Assembly (NCBI GenBank): GCA_963921825.1
Contig: OY997592.1
Coordinates: 66,050,336 to 66,114,335 of the forward strand
DNA: 64,000 nt
Direction of reading: 5' to 3'
Origin: Erodium maritimum
Lineage: Eukaryota > Streptophyta > Magnoliopsida > Geraniales > Geraniaceae
Both the position numbers and the translations under genes were made by a program. The notes below the pieces were generated by a model. The model worked only from the letters and a program-made list of their open reading frames with translations, was not told the origin of the DNA and did no database searches. Position 1 is the first letter of the stretch. Each line of letters opens with the position of its first letter. This document shows, piece by piece, positions 10,467 to 21,660 of this stretch.

Positions 10467-10932
10467 GGGATAATTCCACTTCAGTTCCCTAAATCTTTGA
10501 TATTTCATTTAGAGTACCCTAAATCTTTTTTGTGTCATCTCAGTACCCTAAATCTTTGATATTTCATTTAGAGTACCCTAAATCTTTTTTGTGTCACCTC
10601 AGTACCCTAAACTTTTATTAATTCCATTTTAGTACCCCTAAACTTTCATTAATTTCATTTTAGTATCTACCGTTAACTTTACCATAATTTTGGTTGTTGG
10701 TGAGGGGTAGTATGGTCATTTTACCTATTTTGGATGGAAAATCATATGTAAAGTTAACGGTGGGTACTAAAATGGAATTAATGAAAGTTTAGGGTATCGA
10801 GGTGACACAAAAAAGATTTAGGGTACTCTAAATGAATTAATGAAAGTTTAGGGTACTGAGGTGACACAAAAAAGATTTAGAGTACTCTAAATGAAATATG
10901 AAAGATTTAAGGTACTGAGGTGGAATTATCCC
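10467..10932. mobile_element. MULE-like foldback MITE with perfect 9-bp target duplication
   Basis: Both ends read GGGATAATTCCA, and the arms remain complementary for more than 200 bp (repeated cagtaccctaaatctt units). The element is flanked by CACTATTAA at 10458-10466 and 10933-10941. A 9-bp duplication is typical of Mutator-like elements. There is no coding capacity. Each arm also contains internal direct repeats of about 65 bp. Confidence 0.85.
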
Positions 10933-10941
10933 CACTATTAA

Positions 10942-11180
10942 TCATGAACAGACATTCAGGAAGATTTGTAAAGTATAAAGACCGATAAATTTGACAAAAT
11001 CAGACGATTTTAAGATCTCAGATGTGTAGAAAAAATGAATGTGTCTATTCTACAAGGTTTAGTACAACAAACTTGCAAGTTTATTACCTTCTCTTCAAAT
11101 TTACAAACATAAACAACAGTTTTACAGTGCTTGATTTATAATTTGCAGCATTTCTTTTACCTATAAAAAATAGAATTTTA
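10942..11180. other. 3' flank of the STICHEL-like gene
   Basis: AT-rich sequence between the MITE and the stop codon at 11181-11183. It presumably includes the 3' untranslated region; no poly(A) signal was firmly assigned. Confidence 0.4.
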
Positions 11181-14100
11181 CTAATCTTCATCCGTGTACA
11201 TTGAAACGACATGGTCAAGAATCACGATCCATGATTTGTTATTTTTATCTTCCTCTGACAAAGCATGTCCTTGCAGCTCCACGATCGATACAAACCTCTA
11301 CATAAAAAAAAATGTAACAAGTCAATAGTTGCATAAGACAGTAAAGAGGGACAACAAAAGTATAGCTACTCACAATGTTTTTGCATTGCCTTGTGCTGCA
11401 CCATTATTATCTTCACAAGCCTTAGACAGACTTGTGTGGAGCTTCATGTGTTTCCTAACCCCTCCATCGAACAATATGTCTTGACTGTATCGCTCCACGC
11501 TAGCATCACTCTGCTGGATCGAGGACAGCGAGACCCACCTGTGCCTAGGCGCTTTGCTTCTCGTTGTATGTTTTGTTCTTCTTGGTTCTTCACAAGGGTC
11601 TAATTGGTTTTCCTCTGTTAAGAACCCTGCAAGATGAATCATTTGTTGGGACCATGGAGCTTCTTTGCTCCTCAGCATTTCACTGCCTGGTTGAGGAGAT
11701 TGTTTCTGATGTTTATAGTGCTTTTGCATCTTGGCTTGCGGATTTGAACTTTGAACACATTCATGGCGCTCTCGAATTTCCATGTCGTGTGGTTCTAGGC
11801 TCATATTGACTGTCACATTGTACCCAATTGCTTTCTTCAAGACTTTTGCTATGCTTTCTTCAGATATTTGGGCTGCTATCTTGTCTTCAGCTTTCTTGAA
11901 CATCAAGTGCACAATAGCATTGTCTTGTGGGAAGTGTAGCAGATACAAAAAGTTCAGTTTTAAAAAAAATATTTCTAGGCTTAATTGCAGATAGCTTATT
12001 ATATAAATTTTAGGGAAAATATCCCTTAACTATGCACGGATTTCACATAACTATCAAATTCATCTCGGGATACCCTAACTTTCCATAATTTTCACGCCAG
12101 TAAAATGAAAATTGTGAAAAGTTAGGGTATCTTCTAGACGAATTCGATAGTTAAGTGTAGTTATGTGAAATTTGCGCATAGTTAAGAGTAGTTAAGTGGT
12201 ATTTTATACTATTTTGATGGCATTTGGAAGAGCATTACCTCTGGAGACTGTTAATGAAGCAAGCTTCACCTTGTTGCAGAGAAACTCTTTCATGTGTCCA
12301 TTGTGCACCCGTTGCAGGATGTTGAGCCATATTTCTTCTACCTCTCCCATCCCGACCTTGCTAGGCTCTCCTCTATCAACTCCTTTGCCTCTGCATCTGC
12401 TCCTTTCTCCTGTGCTTTTACTTCTACTAAGGTTGTTTCTTTCTATGTTCTGTTGCTTAGGTGTTCTGCTCGATCTGCTTCCACTGTGGAATGATCTGCC
12501 TTGGTGGGTCGCAATCGAGTCTGTATTTGACTTGCTATCTGTTACAGCACATGTGAGTTTTGTGTTCATTGGATCATACTTTTTTATGGTGGAGTTTTAG
12601 CATCCTTTTAGGCTACCTGAGTTTGTTGTCTTGTTTGGAACATCTAGAGAAGTGATCCTTAGCAGTGTTGAAAAGGCCAATGCGTTTTGGTTTACTGTGG
12701 ATTGCTTCTCCATGTCAACTAATATCTTCAGGGCATAGCAGAGTTGTTCCAAGTGAGTATTTGCTGCAGGAGTTTCTCCGCAAATCAGCAGGTCTCAGTT
12801 CATTGCACATTACATCACACAATAGAATGAAGGGATAATTTCACAAAAACACACTAAACTTAACTGCAATGATTTTTAAATTTTATCATCTAGTTACACT
12901 GAACTTTCAACTTATATCACTTCACTCTGTTTGAGTAATAAATAACAAAAATACCTCTGCAACAATAAATCTTGTCTTGATTTTGCACTCTATTACGAAG
13001 TTCACATCGAGAAATTAATCTGTAATAACTTTCTTTTGTGGTGATAAAAAAAAAGTTGACGATACACGGATATTCTTGTTCGAGTTCCATAAATTGTTGT
13101 AGGGGTATATTCGTCATTTATTACCAAAACAGAGTGAAAGTGAGAAAAAATAAAAGTTGAGTGTAGTTATGCGAGAAAGAAAATTTCAGAAACTTTGTTA
13201 TAAGTTTAGAACCCTCTTCTATGCTTCTACACAACTAGGGTCTTGATATCAAATATTCAGATACACATGATTTAATCTATAAAAAAGGGGTTAATCACCT
13301 TTAGTACCCCTTATGTATTGGTAACACTTATTTAGTGTCCTTTATGTATTGGTAACGTACTGGACATGATTTTGATCAAGTTTACGCCATTTTGATGATT
13401 TGTGACCAGTTCATAAGGCATGTTATCGTTCTGTTACCAATATATGAGGTGTATTAAAAATGTGTTACCAAAACGTAAGAATTGTTATTGAACGTTATAA
13501 AATTTTAGGGTGCTAACGATGAGATACCAACCCAAAGTGGTACAAAAGCAATTAACCCATAAAAAATAAATTTTTGACTTACAAAGTTGTGAATCTTGTG
13601 ATGGAGACGATCCAGCAATTAATGATGAATCAGTATCACTCACAGCCACAGCAGCATTCGAGAGTATCTCAGTGATCAGAGAAGCTAATTGAGACACAAG
13701 AGCTTGAGGCTCGATCCCAGTAGCAATCTGATCTTTAGTTAATCTGATAGTCTTCTTAACATCCCCAGAAACCGCCGCCACGAGCAAGTCAGCGAGCTTG
13801 CTCTCCGGAACCAAACCCACCTGTTCGTACAACACAACTCATGAGTACGAGGTTTCAAAGAACAACAACGTTAGTGGAAGGGACAAGAAGCTCACAATCT
13901 GTTGAACCATGGAAGTGGAGATTCTCGGTCCCAACAAGCTCAGCTGATCCAATATGCTCTCTGCTTCTCTCAACGACCCTTTGGCCTTGGCACTCACCAG
14001 CCTCAGAGCTTCTCTTTCGATCACAATCTCTTCCTCGGCCGCAATTCTGACAAGCTTCGAGGTTATGTCCGAGTCCTTGAGTTTCGGGAAGTAGAACTTT

Positions 14101-16870
14101 TTACATTGTGATACTATTTTGCCAGGTACCATGTTCGTGTCCTCTGTTATCAGAACAAATATCACAGAAGAGCCGTACCTATTGTTGAAGGTAATCAAAT
14201 CAAAATAAATATGATTGACTAGTTCTGATTTGATTTGACTAAGTAGGTAACTAGAATATTATGTTATAATTCTTTCATTTGTGATTTGTGTTAGAATATA
14301 AATATAATTGGGCCTTCAACTATCAGCTTAAGCTTTTAGTTGAGTTGGTCTTCTTATATGGTATCAGAGTCTCTGTTCCTCACAGACCTGGGTTCAAACC
14401 CCACTCTTTACAAAAACACTAATTTCTTCTCAATTTCTCAAATATGCTCAAAATAGGCCGGTCCTTATATCTCTTCTCAATGGGCTTACCCTCTCTTCTA
14501 AATAATTCACCTCCAAACCCGTCAAACGGACTTGTCTGTGAGGGCGCGTGTTAGAATATAAATATAATTGGGCCTTCAACTATCAGCTTGAGCTTTTAGT
14601 TGAGTTGGTCCTCTAATATGTTAAAGCCCAATCCAACCCAAAAGCTCGAACTTATGGGTGGAGGCATCAAGATGTATATCAATAGGTCAATTTATCCACA
14701 CACTTTAACACTCCCCCTCACGTGTAGGACTGGACATCTACACGTGGGCCATAGCAGGACTGGACATCTGCATATGGGCCGGAGACCACAGGGTGGAGGC
14801 GACAAACAGATCGTGGGCCAAACCAGCTCTGATACCATCTTAAAGCCCAATCCAACCCAAAAGCTCGAACTTATGGGTGGAGGCATCAAGATGTATATCA
14901 ATAGGTCAATTTATCCACACACTTCAACAATATTAGAGAACCAACTCAACTAAAAGCTTAAGCTGATAGTTGAAGGCCCAATTATATTTATATTCTAACA
15001 CGCGCCCTCACAGACAAGCCGTTTTACGGGTTTGAAGGTGAATTAATTAGAAGAGAGGATAAGCCCATTGAGAAGAGATATAAGGGCTGACCCATTTTGG
15101 GCATATTTGAGAAATTGAGAAGAAATTTGTTTGTTTTTTGTAAAGAGTGAGGTTTGAACCCGGTTCCGTGAGGTGCCAGACTCTGATACCATGTAAGAGA
15201 ACCAACTCAACTAAAAGCTTAAGCTGATAGTTGAAGGCCCAATTATAGTTATATTCTAACACGCGCCCTCACGGACAAGCCCGTTTACGGGGTTGGAGGT
15301 GAATTTTTTAGAAGAAGAGATGAGTCCATTGAGAAGAGAGATAAGGGCTGGCCCATTTGGGGCAATTTCGATAAATGGAGAAGAAATTAGTATTTTTTTT
15401 TTGTAAAGAGTGGGGTTTGAACCCCTGTCCGTGAGGTACCAAGCTCTGATACCATATTAGAGGACCAACTCAACTAAAAGCTCAAGCTGATAGTTGAAGG
15501 CCCAATTATATTTATATTCTAACAATTTGTGATCATGTAATCTCCCCGTATATATAAGAGTTAAGAAAAATATTTCCCTTTTATATTTTAAGGATAATTG
15601 CAAAAACTTACGATGAACTATGTATATTTTGTATACTTGAAGGTCTAGAAGGACAGCCTTTACGGCAGTCCCATCTTTTTTCTCCATTTCCGAGCAAAAA
15701 GATTTTAATAAAGTCATCATTTATCAAAAAAAAAAAAACTATGTATGTTTTGTAAGAATTTAGGGTGAACTATTTCTCTGTGCAAAAACCTGCAAACCCA
15801 CCATCGGTGTTTATTTTATTTTATTTTTGCAAAAAGTCGAAAGTACCCATATATTAATGGATACCAAGGGTCCTAAATTGCAAAACACGTATACATGAAA
15901 GTTATAAATAACGAAACACATATAACTATTAGGTAAAATTGTCACTTTCAAAAAAGAATTGATGTCATCCCATGACTAAATTCCGTTAAAGATAACGGAT
16001 TTGCAAATGGAAAATAGTTCACTGTAAGTTTTTGCCAAGAAAAAGAATTCACCCTAAGTTTTTACAAAACAGAAATAGTTCAGTGTAAGTTTTTGTAATC
16101 ATCCCAATACTTTTACGGTACCTTCCTTCCACAACCTCCAGAAGCTCGTCCCATGCTTGTGTGGTCAGCAAGTGACACTCCTCAACGATCAGAACCTTGT
16201 AACCTGGTACTGTTCGTGTGAACGAGGTTGTCTGGAGGAGTGTGTTAATCCTCTGGAACCCTGTGATCTTGCTTCCGGAACATAGCTCCATGATATAGAC
16301 GCTTCTAGAACATCCACTACAGCTCCAACACGGCTTGGTCAGCTCAGTGGACTCGCAGTTCAGTGCCATGGAGAACATCCTGGCCGTTGACATCTTCCCT
16401 GTCCCGCCCGGGCCGTGGAAGAGGTAGAGGTGGGACACTTTCCTCTGCTTCGCAGCGCACGAGATGGCCTTGATGGTGATCTCGTGGCCCACGATGTCCT
16501 CGAAGACCTTAGGTTGGTACTTGTTGCTGAGGCTTTGCTGGCTTGAGGAACACTCCTTCTTGCTGTGACTCCTCATCTTATTATTTTGGACAAGTTTATG
16601 ATCGTTTGAAGTCAAGGCCTTTCCTTTGTTGATCTCCTTGCGCATTTTCGCCCACCTCCATGAAACTTTCCATCCATTTCTGTGGAGTTTGTGGGTTTTA
16701 TTGGCTTTCAACGATTCGGAGTCTATAAGCTCTGCTGACATTGAAGACCTCGATCTGTTGTTCTTCTTCTTCGTCGTCTTCCTCTGTTCTTCTCTGTCAA
16801 GGGTCTTTCTCAGCTCCTCCATGTCAAGTGTCACGATGCTAGAACTCGGAGCAGCTTGAGTTGTTGCCAT
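11181..16870 (-). CDS. STICHEL-like protein (DnaX/DNA polymerase III gamma-tau-like AAA protein)
   Basis: Seven exons join in frame: 16122-16870, 13896-14178, 13583-13820, 12617-12763, 12239-12538, 11374-11923 and 11181-11295, giving 793 residues. The right edge of the fourth exon is the least certain. The start used is MATTQAAPSS at 16870; an in-frame ATG further upstream also exists. A basic N-terminus leads into the AAA module with YQPKVFEDIVGHE, the P-loop GPGGTGKM, a cysteine cluster CESTELTKPCWSCSGC, and VLIVEECHLL. Next come the segments for sensor I and the gamma-tau lid, LREAESILDQLSLLG, and a C-terminal part with VEEIWLNILQRV as in plant STICHEL proteins. STICHEL controls trichome branching in Arabidopsis, and this sequence looks closest to the STICHEL-like 2 class. 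The P-loop threonine, the Walker B aspartate and the SRC arginine are all replaced (see findings). Confidence 0.85.
12013..12207. repeat. Imperfect foldback element in a STICHEL-like intron
   Basis: The left arm gggaaaatatcccttaactatg and the following cacataactatc segment pair with the right arm around 12130-12205. The element fills most of the intron between the exons at 11374-11923 and 12239-12538. No clear target duplication was found. Confidence 0.45.
14289..15524. mobile_element. Palindromic compound TRIM (miniature LTR retrotransposon) array
   Basis: The whole block is flanked by one 5-bp duplication, ATTTG at 14284-14288 and 15525-15529. From left to right it holds three parts. First is a plus-strand unit: LTR 14289-14358, internal 14359-14548, LTR 14549-14618. 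Second is a different TRIM in minus orientation at 14619-14929. Third is a minus-strand tandem: LTR 14930-15000, internal 15001-15191, LTR 15192-15261, internal 15262-15454, LTR 15455-15524. Each LTR is about 70 bp. Each internal part begins, in its own orientation, with TGGTATCAGAG, a primer-binding site for initiator-Met tRNA, and ends in a gtgagggcgcg purine-rich tract. There is no coding capacity. It lies in intron 1 of the STICHEL-like gene. Confidence 0.85.
14619..14929 (-). mobile_element. Second-family TRIM with 92-bp LTRs, nested in the array
   Basis: LTRs at 14619-14710 and 14838-14929 are near identical. Read on the minus strand, the element has a TGGTATCAGAGC primer-binding site next to its 5' LTR and a gtgaggggga purine tract before its 3' LTR. 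It is non-coding. The bases outside it (ctaata to the left, atattag to the right) are inverted rather than direct repeats, so no normal target duplication surrounds it. Confidence 0.8.
15590..16105. repeat. Foldback MITE next to the exon 1 splice donor
   Basis: The left end ggataattgcaaaaacttac matches the complement of the right end gggatgattacaaaaacttac. The element ends 16 bp from the exon 1 donor of the STICHEL-like gene (16120-16121). Its ends resemble those of other foldbacks in this window (ggataatt). Flanking sequences are similar but not a perfect duplication. Confidence 0.65.
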
Positions 16871-18053
16871 TACAAGGTTGTGGAGTACGAGGATGTGTGT
16901 TGTGTGCAATGAGAGTGGCCAAATTGGGCTGGCTTTTCTAGTGGGAGCCGGCCATCGGAGGAGAAAGGGACTTGTATGTTTTGGTGGCACCAGGTGTTCA
17001 GGTCTGAGGTTTTGGCCGGCTATGTTCATAGTATTCTATGCATTTAATCATTGTTTTGCTTCTAAATTGTGTTACAGTGACATGATAATGTAGATTGTCA
17101 ACTGTGTTAAGGGGCTCGACATTCCTCCACTTGGACATGTTTCAGTTCACTGATGTTTTTTTTTATTTATAAAAATGTTGTTGTCTCTGTCTTCTAACCA
17201 CTCCCTAATTCTACCCTACTTTGGCCTTTTCATCTAATGCAAAGTAAAGAAAGAAACCTTTGTCGAGAAGTTGATCGCATGTCTGAAGAACACGAGAAAA
17301 TGATAAAAAGCCTTTGAACTCGAAAGACTTCGTAACTATCAAAAACATTTTGATTAAAAGTAAAAACACGGTTGAGTAGATATAAAATAATTTTTTTTTA
17401 AGAAATAAAAAGATATTTTTGAGACCCGGGTCAAGGGTATTTTCGTATATATTTTTTTGAATGAGATTCTATTTCTGAACAAAAGAACACTTATCCAAAC
17501 TCACCTTAAATAAATTTTGGTGACATATGTATATATATGTTAGGCGGTTTATGCCTCTTTGGCTGTTTGTGGATTGGAATGAAATGGATGAGAATATGAA
17601 TGGTCTTGGATTGTTCTTGCTTCAATTTTGGGAATAGTAGCCAAACAAAATCTGAAAATGGGTAACTATCTTTGTCCACAAGCAAGTTGGACGCCAGAAT
17701 ATCTGGTTAACGACATTTTCTAAAGTTGATAATCAACCATATTCGATCCAGAAAGGAACAGATTCAGAACAAGACATTAATAGAAGAGGATGATTGGATG
17801 AAGAAGCAAAAGTTTCTTCATATATCACAACAATTCAGAAGAGGGCTCTATCCACTTTCTTTCCCTTTATCTGTACCTCAATCAACCACAACAACAAAAG
17901 CAAGAAGTTCTTTGCCTTTGACTTTCCTCTCCTCTTAGTTATTGTTTGATCAATTGATTTAATAAAGAATCAATTGCAGAAGACACTTTTACAAGAGAAA
18001 TTCATCACATACACGTATCAGCTGCTTACCCAGATGTTATTTATTTACAACTG
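16871..18053. other. Intergenic region between STICHEL-like 5' end and ABC1K3 3' end
   Basis: The right-hand gene ends at 18054 and the left-hand gene starts at 16870, both on the minus strand. This stretch must therefore hold the STICHEL-like promoter and the ABC1K3 3' region. No coding ORF with recognisable similarity and no transposon ends were found. A plus-strand ORF of 70 codons at 17726-17938 looks like chance. Confidence 0.5.
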
Positions 18054-21000
18054 TTATGGATTTGAAGTAGCAACTGTTGTTGATGGAACTCGTAGAACTT
18101 GTTGCAGTAGTCTTGCTGCAAGGCGCTGAGTGATCCCTCCTATGAGGCGCCCCCCTAGACTGCGCCCCTCTGGTTGCTGAAGAACCTGATCAAGCATTCT
18201 TTATCCATTAGTTTCATCAAGATATATGAACGGAATTACCATGAAAAGTCCCAAGTTACATAAAACTAGAAGAACTAATGAAATTACACAAAGATGAGTG
18301 CTGCAATGGGGTGGATTTAATTTTTGGGTTAAGTGCAAATAACACCTACATAGATTGCCCAGAAGCAAACAGTGCACAATAAATAAAACACGACAACGGA
18401 GATCTTGTCGCATCCGCCTCCACCGCTATCGCGTATGCTGAGTCAGAAGTCTCTTTTCCGTCCATTTTATATTAGTGTGATATGGGCAATTTATAGTGTA
18501 GTTGGTTGTCGCATGGACAAAGTATACTGTATCTGTTTGTAGTGTGGACAATTTATAATGTAGGTGATTGTTGTGTTTTATTTATAATGTACTTGTTTGT
18601 TTGTGGGCAATCTGCGCGGATAGTTATTTGCATTTAACCCTTTAATTATATAAGTTTAGATGCTTATGATGTGCTATGACCAGTACAAAATGGAAATTAA
18701 AGAATATAAAAGGTAATGGTTGAGACCTGAATTATAGGCTGCAAAAGGGATGGATCAAAGCTCTCTGAGGTGCTTAGAAGCGCCCATATCCTGAGCACTT
18801 GATCTCGAAGCTCTAGCACGCTTTTCTGTTCAGCATCGCCCATAGATAGAGGTCCATTTCCATTGCCATTAACAAAAGTTCTCAAAGGATCTGGAATAGA
18901 TTTGTACGTGTCAATCACTGTGCCTAGAACTAAGGCTTCATTAACCCGAACTGCCTCCTTGATAACTAGAGCTCTGAGCTCTTCGCCATCTTTATCCAAC
19001 AATAGCTTCAGAACCGGTTGTAGAGCTTCTTTTGTAGAGAAATCTCTATCCTTACTTCCCTGGACAAGAAGATTTTCAAGTCTGTTCCACCTGCACCAAA
19101 TGAAAATTCAATGTGTTTAAAATTTTCTTTCAAGACCAAATCAGTTTAAGAGTAAACTCAAGACATTAAAAGAGTACGTGCCTGAACTTGCCATCCTTAA
19201 ACAGCAACTCAATAAGAGCATCTCTCAGGTATGGATTTGGATCAGTTAGAAGTCTTTTAGCAAAATATGGATATGAAGCAGCCAGCACCTTGAAATTAGG
19301 ATCAGCATAAAGTGCTAGACCTTCTAGTACAGTAAGTGACCTCAATATCAATGCATAGTAAGCTGGAACTGCAATAAAATTGATTCCAGAGTTACAGTAG
19401 CAATCAACTCACACATGATAGGAACATCAAATTACTATAAGAATAGTATCTTCTCACCGTTAAATGGGTATTGATACAGAACAGATCCCAGCCCATCCAC
19501 TAGTGTTTTGAAGTTCAGTTCACTCACAGATAAGCTGAGAGCATCATCAAAGAAGTTACGTAGGGCTGGTACTATTGGAGAAACATCTACGTCTGGTGAC
19601 AAGAAATCTAGAGCATAGTAATCACGAGCCATGGCTTCATAATCCCGATTAACCATGTGAACTACATGACCAATAATAGCATATCTTGCTTCTTCTGGGG
19701 TTTCACTCATCATTCCGAAGTCAAGAAAAGCAAGCTTTCCATCAGGTGTGGCCAAGAGATTACCAGGATGAGGATCTGCATGGAAATATCCGTACTCAAG
19801 AAGCTGCCTGAGGCTACACTGGATTCCCGTGTTCACAAGATCCAAAACCTTTAGCCCTTGTACTTCAATGGCAGCTTGCTCATTCAATTTGACTCCAGTA
19901 ACCCATTCCATTGTCAATACTTTGGCACTGGTATAATCCCAGAAGATATCAGGCACAAGAACATCTTCCTTGTCAGCATACAACTTTTTAAATCGCCTTG
20001 CATTCTTCCCCTCCTGCACTCTGTCAATATTATCATTGAAATCTGAAAGAATCTCATACAATAACCAAAACTTGTAGTTTTACTATTTCATAGAGACTCA
20101 ATATAGTTGGAAGTTAACGATAAAGAACCCCGAACCAACGCTTGCTTGTCCAACTGGTCAAGAACTTGAACTTGAGTCTATGACACCTTGGTTCAAGTCC
20201 TGGCAGCGGTATCTCTGAAGCACTATTTCTCTGCAATTTTGGTTGGGCCTCTCTCTCCAACTTCGGTTGATCTTTCACCAACTCTTGTGGGATCAAGTGT
20301 CAGAAATAGACCTCCCTTCTACATAAGGGATGATCTTGAGCCCAAATCTTTATACATTTAAATAATTGCTGGTCAAAAAAATAATAAGAAACCTGAACAA
20401 CAACTAGGACTTCATGCGCGCATTTCATATTGCGATACAGAATTATTGAGGAGGAAAATAACCTGCACGTAGTTGAGTTCTTGATATACTCTGCGTGCAA
20501 ACTCATCCACAAGGGCAATAACATCAGTGGTTACTATGTCAACATACTTATTGATGAAGAATCCTAAACCTCTTATCAAGTAAAAGTCAAGTCCTATAGC
20601 TTCCTCAATGCCTGGGCGCTGAACTTTAACGGCAACAATCTGCCCAGAATATCTCAGTTGAGCTTTGTAAACTTGGCCAAGACTGGCTGCTGCAATTGGA
20701 GATGCAGATATAGATGAGTAAATGGCATCGAGTGGTTGTCCCAACTCTTTCTCAATGCAAGCAAATGCTTCTTCATCTGGAAATGTTGGCAAAGCATCCT
20801 GCTCAACCACAAATATAATTGAAGCAAAGGCTGTCTTAGCATCTACACTGTACACAATGTATTCACTATGTCATGCTTCTGCACACAACTCCAATACCCT
20901 TAGTTCAAAAAACAAACTTGCATCTCTGTTCTATTAAGATTTATACACATGGGTTTTGAACTGGCAACAAACACAAACCCATAATTCCAATCAAAGCTAC

Positions 21001-21660
21001 TTGAAAATTGAAACCAATTTGTGCATCAAGGAAGTGATGATGACAGTACCTGAAGCTCAGAGAGCTCTTCCAGATACTCAGATGGGCAGAGGTCAGGCCT
21101 GGTCGACAATCCTTGACCCAATTTTACAAAAGTTGGACCCAATCTGGTGAAAATGTTTCTCAGTTCAATTGCCCTTCTCCTCTTGTTCTGGTCAAGCACA
21201 CCACTCCTCTGGTCCAAAAAGAGCTTCAAGGCAAATGAACCCAGAGCCACCACAATCTCCACAGCCCTCCTCGCCACCTAACCCAATTCAGAACCCATCT
21301 TCAGACACTCAATCTAAACCAAACCCATATCGATTACAGCAACATAATCTCAAACCTCACCTTAACCGGGCGAGACCCATATTTACCGGCGAGCAACTCG
21401 GGGCTATAGACCGTAGCATTGGCGGCGCGAGTCATGGCCTTAGCTTCAGCCTCCAGCATCTGAACAGCTCCATTTGACACCGCCAGAGCTGTCACGCCGC
21501 CTGGTCTCGCCTCCACCAAAGCAGCTCGGACCGAGCTAGGCCTGACTCTGACCTTGACTCGGCACCGACCCTTTGGCCTCGGAACCGGAACGGCAAGACC
21601 GGACCATAGAGAGAGGCGGACAGCTGCTGGCGTTGACGACGGAGCTCCGATGAGACTCAT
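18054..21660 (-). CDS. ABC1K3: Plastid atypical kinase ABC1K3 (UbiB/ABC1 family, plastoglobule)
   Basis: Seven exons, 21361-21660, 21050-21277, 20463-20798, 19458-20013, 19182-19368, 18727-19090 and 18054-18185, give 700 residues, close to the roughly 710 of Arabidopsis ABC1K3. The Arg/Ser/Pro-rich N-terminus starting MSLIGAPSSTP fits a chloroplast transit peptide. Family landmarks are all present: KLGQ in FVKLGQGLSTRPDLCP, the alanine-rich loop AAASLGQVYKAQLRYSG, the ATP-site lysine in VAVKVQRPG, HADPHPGN, and DFGMM. The long C-terminal part with LTDPNPYLRDALIELLFKDG and the ending GGRLIGGITQRLAARLLQQ is diagnostic for ABC1K3. In Arabidopsis this kinase works with ABC1K1 at plastoglobules in prenylquinone and carotenoid metabolism and stress responses. 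The intron after the fifth exon uses a GC donor. The upstream start read as MKLP is a GTG and was not used. Confidence 0.95.
20115..20395 (+). mobile_element. Probable tRNA-derived SINE in an ABC1K3 intron
   Basis: A B-box-like GGTTCAAGTCC at 20191-20201 follows an A-box-like ttgtccaactgg at 20147-20158. The unit ends in an A-rich caaaaaaataataag tail near 20373-20388. Similar 10-base strings (ataaagaacc and ataagaaacc) flank it but are not identical. No longer tRNA resemblance was established. Confidence 0.45.

Noticed and set aside
12196..12600. Plus-strand ORF of 134 codons
   Set aside because: Antisense of a STICHEL-like exon whose minus frame joins neighbours with correct phases.
14359..14400. 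tRNA-like sequence (tggtatcagag followed by ggttcaaacccc)
   Set aside because: No tRNA cloverleaf can be formed. The first part is the primer-binding site complementary to initiator-Met tRNA.
14289..15524. Regularly spaced direct repeats suggesting a CRISPR-like array
   Set aside because: The repeats are 70-bp LTRs with primer-binding sites and purine tracts, the spacers are homologous to each other, and the genome is eukaryotic.
16049..17029. Bacterial DnaX acquired by horizontal transfer
   Set aside because: The AAA module resembles DnaX only through the known plant STICHEL family, and the gene has seven spliced exons and STICHEL-type C-terminal sequence.
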